From NCBI RefSeq assembly GCF_022605725.1, contig NC_065557.1, forward strand, positions 25,051,256 to 25,115,255: a stretch of 64,000 bases of DNA, written 5' to 3'. This document shows, piece by piece, positions 1 through 8,764 of this stretch. Within the stretch, counting starts at the first letter, position 1, and each line of letters opens with the position of its first letter. The DNA is from Anthonomus grandis grandis (taxonomy: Eukaryota > Arthropoda > Insecta > Coleoptera > Curculionidae). The notes under the pieces are model-generated. The model saw only the letters and a program-made list of their open reading frames with translations, did no database searches and was not told where the DNA came from. The translations under genes and the position numbers were made by a program.

Positions 1-324
1 ATTTAATCTTTGAAGTTCATTTGATGGACTGTAAATTATTTTTAAAATTTTTCTTATGAATTGTTTTTTAAAAAAATAATTATATCTCACTCTATTACTG
101 TTATCTATTATTCAAATTTATTTTAAAATTAATATTTAGGTTATACAAGATGACTCAATTGATCCTTTTTAAGTTTTGGACATAACCAGGGTTAAGAAAA
201 TAGAACAAATAATCATTATAGCATTGTCCGATTTGATTCCAATTAATTTTTGAAGTTCATTTGATGTACTGTAAATTATTTTTTAAATTTTTCTTATGAA
301 CTGTTTTTTAAAAAAAATAATTAT

Positions 325-565
325 ATCTCACTCTATTACTGTTATCTATTATTCAAATTTATTTTAAAATTAATATTTAGGTTATACAAGATGACTCAAT
401 TGATCCTTTTTAAGTTTTGGACATAACCAGGGTTAAGAAAATAGAACAAATAATCATTATAGCATTGTCCGATTTGATTCCAATTAATTTTTGAAGTTCA
501 TTTGATGTACTGTAAATTATTTTTTAAATTTTTCTTATGAACTGTTTTTTAAAAAAAATAATTAT
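325..565 (+). repeat. Family A satellite monomer (reference example, 241 bp)
   Basis: This is a typical A monomer, phased from the conserved atctcactc. In order it holds ctattactgttatctatt, a T/A-rich linker (ttattttaaaattaat), ttaggttatacaagatgac, the variable hexamer (here caattg), gatcctttttaag, gacataaccaggg, ttaagaaaatagaac, attgtccgatttgatt, gaagttcatttgatg, and a tail of alternating T and A tracts (ttttttaaaaaaaa). A units are 240-241 bp. Subtypes differ mainly in the hexamer: caattg (Am), catatg (An), ccaaatg (Ac), tcaaatg (Aa). The unit before a B monomer ends differently (actaatatctattattcg), so the type of the following unit can be read from the A end. Confidence 0.93.
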
Positions 566-806
566 ATCTCACTCTATTACTGTTATCTATTATTCAAATT
601 TATTTTAAAATTAATATTTAGGTTATACAAGATGACTCATATGATCCTTTTTAAGTTTTGGACATAACCAGGGTTAAGAAAATAGAACAACTAATCATTA
701 TAGCATTGTCCGATTTGATTTCAATTTAATCTTTAAAGTTCATTTGATGGACTGTAAATTATTTTTAAAATTTTTCTTATGAATTGTTTTCTAAAAAAAT
801 AATTAT

Positions 807-1049
807 ATCTCACTCTATTACTAATATCTATTATTCGAATATAATTTAAATTTAGTATTTGGCATATACAACACAGCCAAATGATGTTTTTTGCGGTTTG
901 AACACAACCAGAGTTAAGAAAATGTAATAAACTAATAGCGTTTGCGATTGTTCCGATTTAATTTTAATTAAATTTTTAGATATAATTTGATTAACCCTAA
1001 ATAATTTTTAAAAATAATTTTATGTATTTTGTTTTAAAATAATAGTCAT
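807..1049 (+). repeat. Family B satellite monomer (reference example, 243 bp)
   Basis: This is a typical B unit. It begins with the A-derived end atctcactctattactaat and tattcgaatataattt, then has ggcatatacaacacagcc, aaatgatgttttttgcgg, tttgaacacaaccagag, ttaagaaaatgtaataa, gattgttccgatttaatt, gatataatttgattaaccc, and closes before catatctcactcaattacgg. By eye B and A share roughly two thirds of positions, concentrated in short islands (accag-gttaagaaaat, ccgattt, tatctcactc). B units are 242-243 bp. Subtypes: aacacagcc with aataaactaatagcg; aagatagcc with taactaatagggttgg; aagacagcc with taatagcattgg. Confidence 0.92.
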
Positions 1050-1604
1050 ATCTCACTCAATTACGGTTATCTATTATTCATATTTATTTTAAAATTAATA
1101 TTTAGGTTATACAAGATGACTCAATTGATCCTTTTTAAGTTTTGGACATAACCAGGGTTAAGAAGATAGAACAAATAATCATTATAGCATTGTCCGATTT
1201 GATTCCAATTAATTTTTGAAGTTCATTTGATGTACTGTAAATTATTTTTAAAATTTTTCTTATGAATTGTTTTTTAAAAAAATAATTATATCTCACTCTA
1301 TTACTAATATCTATTATTAGAATATAATTTAAATTAACTATTTCGCATATACAAGATAACCAAATGATGTTTTTTGCGGTTTGAACACAACCAGAGTTAA
1401 GAAAATGTAATAACTAATAGGGTTGGCGATTGTTCCGATTTAATTTTAATTCAATTTTTAGATATAATTTGATTAACCCTAAATGATTTTTAAGAATAGT
1501 TTTATGTATTATGTTTTAAAAAAATAGTCATATCTCACTCAATTACGGTTATCTTTTATTCAAATATAATTTAAAATTAATATTTAGATTACACAAGATG
1601 ACCC

Positions 1605-2795
1605 AAATGATCCTTTTTAAGTTTTGGACATAACCAGGGTTAAAAAAAAAATAGAACAATTAATCATTATAGCATTGTCCGATTTGATTCCAATTAATTT
1701 TTGATGTTCATTTGATGTACTGTAAATTATTTTTTAAATTTTTCTTATGAACTGTTTTTTAAAAAAAATAATTATATCTCACTCTATTACTGTTATCTAT
1801 TATTCAAATTTATTTTAAAATTAATATTTAGGTTATACAAGATGACTCATATGATCCTTTTTAAGTTTTGGACATAACCAGGGTTAAGAAAATAGAACAA
1901 CTAATCATTATAGCATTGTCCGATTTGATTTCAATTTAATCTTTAAAGTTCATTTGATGGACTGTAAATTATTTTTAAAATTTTTCTTATGAATTGTTTT
2001 CTAAAAAAATAATTATATCTCACTCTATTACTAATATCTATTATTCGAATATAATTTAAATTTAGTATTTGGCATATACAACACAGCCAAATGATGTTTT
2101 TTGCGGTTTGAACACAACCAGAGTTAAGAAAATGTAATAAACTAATAGCGTTTGCGATTGTTCCGATTTAATTTTAATTAAATTTTTAGATATAATTTGA
2201 TGATGATCCTTTTTAAGTTTTGGACATAACCAGGGTTAAAAAAAAATAGAACAATTAATCATTATAGCATTGTCCGATTTGATTCCAATTAATTTTTGAA
2301 GTTCATTTGATGTACTGTAAATTATTTTTTAAATTTTTCTTATGAACTGTTTTTTAAAAAAAATAATTATATCTCACTCTATTACTGTTATCTATTATTC
2401 AAATTTATTTTAAAATTAATATTTAGGTTATACAAGATGACTCATATGATCCTTTTTAAGTTTTGGACATAACCAGGGTTAAGAAAATAGAACAACTAAT
2501 CATTATAGCATTGTCCGATTTGATTTCAATTTAATCTTTAAAGTTCATTTGATGGACTCTAAATTATTTTTAAAATTTTTCTTATGAATTGTTTTCTAAA
2601 AAAATAATTATATCTCACTCTATTACTAATATCTATGATTCGAATATAATTTAAATTTAGTATTTGGCATATACAACACAGCCAAATGATGTTTTTTGCG
2701 GTTTGAACACAACCAGAGTTAAGAAAATGTAATAAACTAATAGCGTTTGCGATTGTTCCGATTTAATTTTAATTAAATTTTTAGATATAATTTGA
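1605..2795 (+). repeat. 596-bp tandem duplication (2.5 monomers) centred on M4
   Basis: The unit from gatcctttttaag at about 1609 to tttgat near 2200 is repeated directly from 2205. Matching points are gacata 1627 and 2223 (offset 596), gacata 1871 and 2466 (595), aacaca 2111 and 2706 (595). The offset change is one A in the homopolymer after gggtt (10 versus 9). In the second copy the B continues normally with tttgattaac at 2794, whereas in the first it jumps to gatgatcc at 2199. The shared tgat at both ends is a plausible microhomology for the exchange. Confidence 0.85.
2187..2212 (+). repeat. M4 junction: B fused to A (9 copies)
   Basis: A B unit breaks off at gatataatttgat and continues as gatgatcctttttaag of an A unit. 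Junctions are at 2199, 16685, 24984, 26303, 38063, 45399, 46718, 61303 and 63107. The following A always has an expanded A run after gggtt. Sub-lineages are visible: ttcgatat just before the junction at 24984, 26303, 45399, 46718 and 63107; ttagatat at 2199 and 16685; ttcaatttttagatat at 38063 and 61303. At 2199 the junction coincides with the seam of a 596-bp tandem duplication, which suggests how it arose. Confidence 0.9.
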
Positions 2796-4160
2796 TTAAC
2801 TCTAAATAATTTTTAAAAATAATTTTATGTATTTTGTTTTAAAATAATAGTCATATCTCACTCAATTACGGTTATCTATTATTCATATTTATTTTAAAAT
2901 TAATATTTAGGTTATACAAGATGACTCAATTGATCCTTTTTAAGTTTTAAACATAACCAGGGTTAAGAAGATAGAACAAATAATCATTATAGCATTGTCC
3001 GATTTGATTCCAATTAATTTTTGAAGTTCATTTGATGTACTGTAAATTATTTTTAAAATTTTTCTTATGAATTGTTTTTTAAAAAAATAATTATATCTCA
3101 CTCTATTACTGTTATCTATTATTCAAATTTATTTTAAAATTAATATTTAGGTTATACAAGATGACTCATATGATCCTTTTTAAGTTTTGGACATAACCAG
3201 GGTTAAGAAAATAGAACAACTAATCATTATAGCATTGTCCGATTTGATTTCAATTTAATCTTTAAAGTTCATTTGATGGACTGTAAATTATTTTTAAATT
3301 TTTCCCTATGAATTGTTTTCTAAAAAAATAATTATATCTCACTCTATTACTAATATCTATTATTCGAATATAATTTAAACTTAGTATTTGGCATATACAA
3401 CACAGCCAAATGATGTTTTTTGCGGTTTGAACACAACCAGAGTTAAGAAAATGTAACAAACTAATAGCGTTTGCGATTGTTCCGATTTAATTTTAATTAA
3501 ATTTTTAGATATAATTTGATTAACCCTAAATAATTTTTAAAAATAATTTTATGTATTTTGTTTTAAAATAATAGTCATATCTCACTCAATTACGGTTATC
3601 TATTATTCATATTTATTTTAAAATTAATATTTAGGTTATACAAGATGACTCAATTGATCCTTTTTAAGTTTTGGACATAACCAGGGTTAAGAAAATAGAA
3701 CAAATAATCATTACAGCATTGTCCGATTTGATTCCAATTAATTTTTGAAGTTCATTTGATGTACTGTAAATTATTTTTAAAATTTTTCTTATGAATTGTT
3801 TTTTAAAAAAATAATTATATCTCACTCTATTACTGTTATCTATTATTCGAATAGAATTTAAATATACTATTTCGCATATACAAGATAGCCAAATGATGTT
3901 TTTTACGGTTTGAACACAACCAGAATTAACAAAATATAATAATTGATAGCGTTAAAGATTGTTCCGATTTAATTTAATTTTTAGATATAATTTGATTAAC
4001 CCTAAATAAATGACTTTTAAAAATATTTTGATGTATTTTGTTTAAAAAAAAAAGTCATATCTCACTCAATTACGGTTATCTATTATTCAAATTTATTTTA
4101 AAATTAATATTTAGGTTATACAAGATGACTCAAATGATCCTATTTAAGTTTTGGACATAA
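2796..4160 (+). repeat. Array segment: Am An B Am B' leading to M1
   Basis: Order: end of B, Am (with private aaacataacc near 2949), An, B (with tttttccctatg and atttaaactt), Am, B' (acgg 3905) and the A unit carrying M1 at 4161. From about 3.08 kb this segment is colinear with about 7.69 kb onward at an offset near 4604. The B near 3262-3459 happens to lack stops on the minus strand for 65 codons; I regard that as chance. Confidence 0.87.
3819..4058 (+). repeat. B' variant monomer (reference example), 11 copies in window
   Basis: B' is a B-derived unit marked by gatgttttttacggtttg (acgg instead of gcgg), gaattaacaaaatataat, tgatagcgttaaagattg and a tattcgaatagaattt entry. Copies have the acgg at 3905, 8509, 14522, 22821, 32970, 36969, 40978, 43236, 49632, 58762 and 60830. 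Ten of the eleven are followed by the M1 junction at exactly 256 bp; the exception is 40978, where an ordinary A unit follows. Four copies (32970, 40978, 49632, 60830) share the variant tttgataaaccc instead of tttgattaaccc, marking a sub-lineage. Copies 36969 and 58762 read gaattaagaaaat. Confidence 0.9.
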
Positions 4161-4176
4161 CCAGGATTATTAATTG
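4161..4176 (+). repeat. M1 junction: internally deleted A monomer (13 copies)
   Basis: An A unit reading gatcctatttaag breaks after ccagg and continues as attattaattgttttttaaa, so about 100 bp between accaggg and the tail tgttttttaaa are missing. The motif ccaggattattaattg begins at 4161, 8765, 14778, 23077, 29232, 33226, 37225, 37846, 43492, 49888, 50994, 59018 and 61086. All copies share the same breakpoint and the same gatcctattt substitution, so they descend from one deletion event and spread by array amplification. Confidence 0.92.
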
Positions 4177-5716
4177 TTTTTTAAAAAAATAATTATATCT
4201 CACTCTATTACTAATATCTATTATTCGAATATAATTTAAATTTACTATTTCGCATATACAAGATAGCCAAATGATGTTTTTTGCGGTTTGAACACAACCA
4301 GAGTTAAGAAAATGTAATAACTAATAGGGTTGGCGATTGTTCCGATTTAATTTTAATTCAATTTTTAGATATAATTTGATTAACCCTAAATGATTTTTAA
4401 GAATAGTTTTATGTATTATGTTTTAAAAAAATAGTCATATCTCACTCAATTACGGTTATCTTTTATTCAAATATAATTTAAAATTAATATTTAGATTACA
4501 CAAGATGACCCAAATGATAATTTTTAAGTTTTAGACATAACCAGGGTTAAGAAAATAGAACAATTAATCATTATAGCATTGTCCGATTTGATTCCAATTT
4601 AATTTTTGAAGTTCATTTTGATGTACTGTCAATTATTTTTAAAATTTTTCTTATGAATTGTTTTTTAAAAAAATAATTATATCACCCTCTATTACTAATA
4701 TCTATTATTAGAATATAATTTAAATTAACTATTTCGCATATACAAGATAGCCAAATGATGTTTTTTGCGGTTTGAACACAACCAGAGTTAAGAAAATGTA
4801 ATAACTAATAGGGTTGGCGATTGTTCCGATTTAATTTTAATTCAATTTTTAGATATAATTTGATTAACCCTAAATGATTTTTAAGAATAGTTTTATGTAT
4901 TATGTTTTAAAAAAATAGTCATATCTCACTCAATTACGGTTATCTTTTATTCAAATATAATTTAAAATTAATATTTAGATTACACAAGATGACCCAAATG
5001 ATCCTTTTTAAGTTTTAGACATAACCAGGGTTAAGAAAATAGAACAATTAATCATTATAGCATTGTCCGATTTGATTTCAATTTAATCTTTGAAGATCAT
5101 TAGATGTACTGTAAATTATTTTTTAAATTTTTCTTATGAACTGTTTTTAAAAAAAAATAATTATATCTCACTCTATTACTGTTATCTATTATTCAAATTT
5201 ATTTTAAAATTAATATTTAGGTTATACAAGATGACTCATATGATCCTTTTTAAGTTTTGGACATAAACAGGGTTAAGAAAATAGAACAATTAATCATTAT
5301 AGCATTATCCAATTTGATTTCAATTTAATCTTTGAAGTTCATTTGATGGACTGTAAATTATTTTTAAAATTTTTCTTATGAATTGTTTTCTAAAAAAATA
5401 ATTATATCTCACTCTATTACTAATATCTATTATTCGAATATAATTTAAATTTACTATTTGGCATATACAAGACAGCCAAATGATGTTTTTTGCGGTTTGA
5501 ACACAACCAGAGTTAAGAAAATGTAATAACTAATAGCATTGGCGATTGTTCCGATTTAATTTTAATTAAATTTTTAGATATAATTTGATTAACCCTAAAT
5601 AATTTTTTAAAATAATTTTATGTATTATGTTTTAAAAAAATAGTCATATCTCACTCAATTACGGTTATCTATTATTCATATTTATTTTAAAATTAATATT
5701 TAGGTTTTACAAGATG

Positions 5717-5760
5717 ACTCCATATACATTATATATGCTATAACCCCATTATAGCATTAT
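5717..5760 (+). repeat. J' unit: A monomer with replaced core (20 copies)
   Basis: After ttacaagatgactc the normal A core (gatcctttttaag to gaacaattaatc) is replaced by a short sequence reading catatacattatatatgc then tataacccc, before attatagcattatcc resumes. The unit is about 30 bp shorter than a normal A. Copies start at 5717, 6744, 10322, 10774, 11705, 19344, 19796, 20727, 30788, 31240, 32171, 34782, 35234, 36165, 52550, 53002, 53933, 56575, 57027 and 57958. The inserted stretch contains the arms catata and tatatg separated by 5 bases and is not found in any other A or B unit. Position-specific variants: ctacaacccc at 30788, 34782, 52550 and 56575; ccaaatac at 11705; ttatacc at 6744. Confidence 0.9.
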
Positions 5761-6465
5761 CCAATTTGATTTCAATTTAATCTTTGAAGTTCATTTGATG
5801 GACTGTAAATTATTTTTAAAATTTTTCTTATGAATTGTTTTCTAAAAAAATAATTATATCTCACTCTATTACTAATATCTATTATTCGAATATAATTTAA
5901 ATATACTATTTCGCATATACAAGATAGCCAAATTATGTTTTTTGCGGTTTGAACACAACCAGAGTTAAGAAAATGTAATAACTAATAGCGTTGGCGATTG
6001 TTCCAATTTAATTTTAATTAAATTTTTAGATATAATTTCATTAACCCTAAATAATTTTTAAAAATAATTTTATGTATTATGTTTTAAAAAAATAGTCATA
6101 TCGCACTCAATTACGGTTATCTTTTATTCAAATTTATTTTAAAATTAATATTTAGGTTATACAAGATGACTCAATTGATCCTTTTTAAGTTTTGGACATA
6201 ACCAGGGTTATGAAAATAGAACAATTAATCAATATAGCATTATCCGATTTGATTTCAATTTAATCTTTGAAGTTCATTTGATGGACTGTAAATTATTTTT
6301 AAAATTTTTCCTATGAATTGTTTTCTAAAAAAATAATTATATCTCACTCTATTACTAATATCTATTATTCGAATATAATTTAAATTTACTATTTGGCATA
6401 TACAAGACAGCCAAATGATGTTTTTTGCGGTTTGAACACAACCAGAGTTAAGAAAATGTAATAAC

Positions 6466-6497
6466 TAATAGCATTGGCTATTTACTATTTCGCATAT
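6466..6497 (+). repeat. M3 junction: B fused to B (11 copies)
   Basis: A B unit reading taactaatagcattggc continues as tatttactatttcgc, the entry of another B unit, instead of gattgttccg. The two aacacaacc motifs therefore sit about 100 bp apart instead of about 480. The ggct of the junction is at 6476, 7020, 11981, 13035, 21003, 22057, 32447, 36441, 41749, 54209 and 58234. This is the only context in which one B directly follows another. The identical breakpoint in all copies implies one unequal exchange or deletion, later amplified. Confidence 0.9.
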
Positions 6498-6518
6498 ACA
6501 AGATAGCCAAATGATGTT

Positions 6519-6540
6519 TTTTGCGGTTCGAACACAGAGT
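6519..6540 (+). repeat. M6: B monomer with 4-bp deletion and gttcg (7 copies)
   Basis: The B motif gcggtttgaacacaaccagag is changed to gcggttcgaacacagag: one T-to-C change and loss of four bases (aacc). The variable c is at 6529, 11490, 20512, 31956, 35950, 53718 and 57743. Six of the seven also read atgacg in place of atgatg; the leftmost keeps atgatg. Each is followed by a J' unit at exactly 215 bp. The change creates the palindrome gttcgaac. Confidence 0.9.
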
Positions 6541-7020
6541 TAAGAAAATGTAATAACTAATAGGGTTGGCGATTGTTCCGATTTAATTTTATTTCAATTT
6601 TTAGATATAATTTGATTAACCCTAAATGATTTTTAAGAATAGTTTTATGTATTATGTTTTAAAAAAATAGTCATATCTCACTCAATTACGGTTATCTATT
6701 ATTCATATTTATTTTAAAATTAATATTTAGGTTTTACAAGATGACTCCATATACATTATATATGCTATAACCCCATTATACCATTATCCAATTTGATTTC
6801 AATTTAATCTTTGAAGTTCATTTGATGGACTGTAAATTATTTTTAAAATTTTTCTTATGAATTGTTTTCTAAAAAAATAATTATATCTCACTCTATTACT
6901 AATATCTATTATTCGAATATAATTTAAATTTACTATTTGGCATATACAAGACAGCCAAATGATGTTTTTTGCGGTTTGAACACAACCAGAGTTAAGAAAA
7001 TGTAATAACTAATAGCATTG

Positions 7021-8764
7021 GCTATTTACTATTTCGCATATACAAGATAGCCAAATGATGTTTTTTGCGGTTTGAACACAACCAGAATTAAGAAAATATA
7101 ATAACTGATAGCGTTAAAGATTGTTCCGATTTAATTTAATTTTTAGATATAATTTGATTAACCCTAAATGACTTTTAAAAATATTTTGATGTATTTTGTT
7201 TAAAAAAAATAGTCATATCTCACTCAATTACGGTTATCTATTATTCAAATTTATTTTAAAATTAATATTTAGGTTATACAAGATGACTCAATTGATCCTT
7301 TTTAAGTTTTGGACATAACCAGGGTTAAGAAAATAGAACAAATAATCATTATAGCATTGTCCGATTTGATTCCAATTAATTTTTGAAGTTCATTTGATGT
7401 ACTGTAAATTATTTTTAAAATTTTTCTTATGAATTGTTTTTTAAAAAAATAATTATATCTCACTCTATTACTGTTATCTATTATTCAAATTTATTTTAAA
7501 ATTAATATTTAGGTTATACAAGATGACTCAATTGATCCTTTTTAAGTTTTGGACATAACCAGGGTTAAGAAAATAGAACAAATAATCATTATAGCATTGT
7601 CCGATTTGATTCCAATTAATTTTTGAAGTTCATTTGATGTACTGTAAATTATTTTTTAAATTTTTCTTATGAACTGTTTTTTAAAAAAAATAATTATATC
7701 TCACTCTATTACTGTTATCTATTATTCAAATTTATTTTAAAATTAATATTTAGGTTATACAAGATGACTCATATGATCCTTTTTAAGTTTTGGACATAAC
7801 CAGGGTTAAGAAAATAGAACAACTAATCATTATAGCATTGTCCGATTTGATTTCAATTTAATCTTTAAAGTTCATTTGATGGACTGTAAATTATTTTTAA
7901 AATTTTTCTTATGAATTGTTTTCTAAAAAAATAATTATATCTCACTCTATTACTAATATCTATTATTCGAATATAATTTAAATTTAGTATTTGGCATATA
8001 CAACACAGCCAAATGATGTTTTTTTGCGGTTTGAACACAACCAGAGTTAAGAAAATGTAATAAACTAATAGCGTTTGCGATTGTTCCGATTTAATTTTAA
8101 TTAAATTTTTAGATATAATTTGATTAACCCTAAATAATTTTTAAAAATAATTTTATGTATTATGTTTTAAAATAATAGTCATATCTCACTCAATTACGGT
8201 TATCTATTATTCATATTTATTTTAAAATTAATATTTAGGTTATACAAGATGACTCAATTGATCCTTTTTAAGTTTTGGACATAACCAGGGTTAAGAAAAT
8301 AGAACAAATAATCATTATAGCATTGTCCGATTTGATTCCAATTAATTTTTGAAGTTCATTTGATGTACTGTAAATTATTTTTAAAATTTTTCTTATGAAT
8401 TGTTTTTTAAAAAAATAATTATATCTCACTCTATTACTGTTATCTATTATTCGAATAGAATTTAAATATACTATTTCGCATATACAAGATAGCCAAATGA
8501 TGTTTTTTACGGTTTGAACACAACCAGAATTAACAAAATATAATAATTGATAGCGTTAAAGATTGTTCCGATTTAATTTAATTTTTAGATATAATTTGAT
8601 TAACCCTAAATAAATGACTTTTAAAAATATTTTGATGTATTTTGTTTAAAAAAAAAAGTCATATCTCACTCAATTACGGTTATCTATTATTCAAATTTAT
8701 TTTAAAATTAATATTTAGGTTATACAAGATGACTCAAATGATCCTATTTAAGTTTTGGACATAA
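7021..8764 (+). repeat. Array segment: B Am Am An B Am B' leading to M1
   Basis: After M3 comes a B reading gaattaagaaaatataat, then two Am units, one An, a B with a seven-T run before gcgg (8018), an Am, B' (acgg 8509) and M1 at 8765. The part at about 7.25-8.06 kb is repeated at about 17.13-17.94 kb with offset 9882, including the seven-T run. The part to about 8.05 kb also matches the block ending near 13.02 kb at offset 4961. Confidence 0.85.

Larger units (their letters stand above)
1..2198 (+). repeat. Array segment: A tail, Am Am An B Am B Ac An B
   Basis: The window opens inside an A monomer tail. It continues with two caattg-type A units, a catatg-type A, a B (aacacaacc near 903), an Am with gaagatag, a B with gggttggcg, an Ac (gacccaaatg near 1600) with a run of ten A after gggtt, an An and a B that ends at the M4 junction at 2199. 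The first two complete A units are nearly identical 241-bp repeats. Nothing other than satellite is present. Confidence 0.9.
4161..7020 (+). repeat. M1-to-M3 cassette copy 1 (rearranged)
   Basis: Order: M1, B, Ac (with private gataattttt near 4515), B, Ac, An (dataaacag form: cataaacaggg), B, J' 5717, B, Am (gggttatg), partial B with M3 at 6476, M6 at 6529, J' 6744, B, M3 7020. M1 to first J' is 1556 bp, as in later cassettes. Compared with them it lacks one J'-B module (452 bp) and carries about 96 extra bp at 6398-6493, which is a copy of the B-M3 junction placed just before M6. M6 to J' (215 bp) and J' to M3 (276 bp) are unchanged. Confidence 0.85.

Noticed and set aside
1620..1660. Poly(A) runs such as gggttaaaaaaaaaatag as a retroposon tail
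   Set aside because: The run is an internal homopolymer expansion of gggttaagaaaatag, found after M4 and in Ac units, and is followed by ordinary monomer sequence.
3262..3459. Minus-strand open frame of 65 codons
   Set aside because: It lies inside an ordinary A-to-B satellite stretch. It exists only because this copy has a few private bases (tttccctatg, atttaaactt, aatgtaacaaac) that remove stops. Paralogous units are interrupted, composition is that of the satellite, and no family resemblance or start context is visible.
5725..5750. Rho-independent terminator or hairpin at the J' core
   Set aside because: The catata/tatatg arms are all A/T, only six bases long and not followed by a GC stem or functional context, and this is not bacterial DNA.
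6515..6545. tRNA or SINE-type Pol III gene
   Set aside because: The A-box and B-box resemblances are about 20 bp apart and no cloverleaf can be folded around them.
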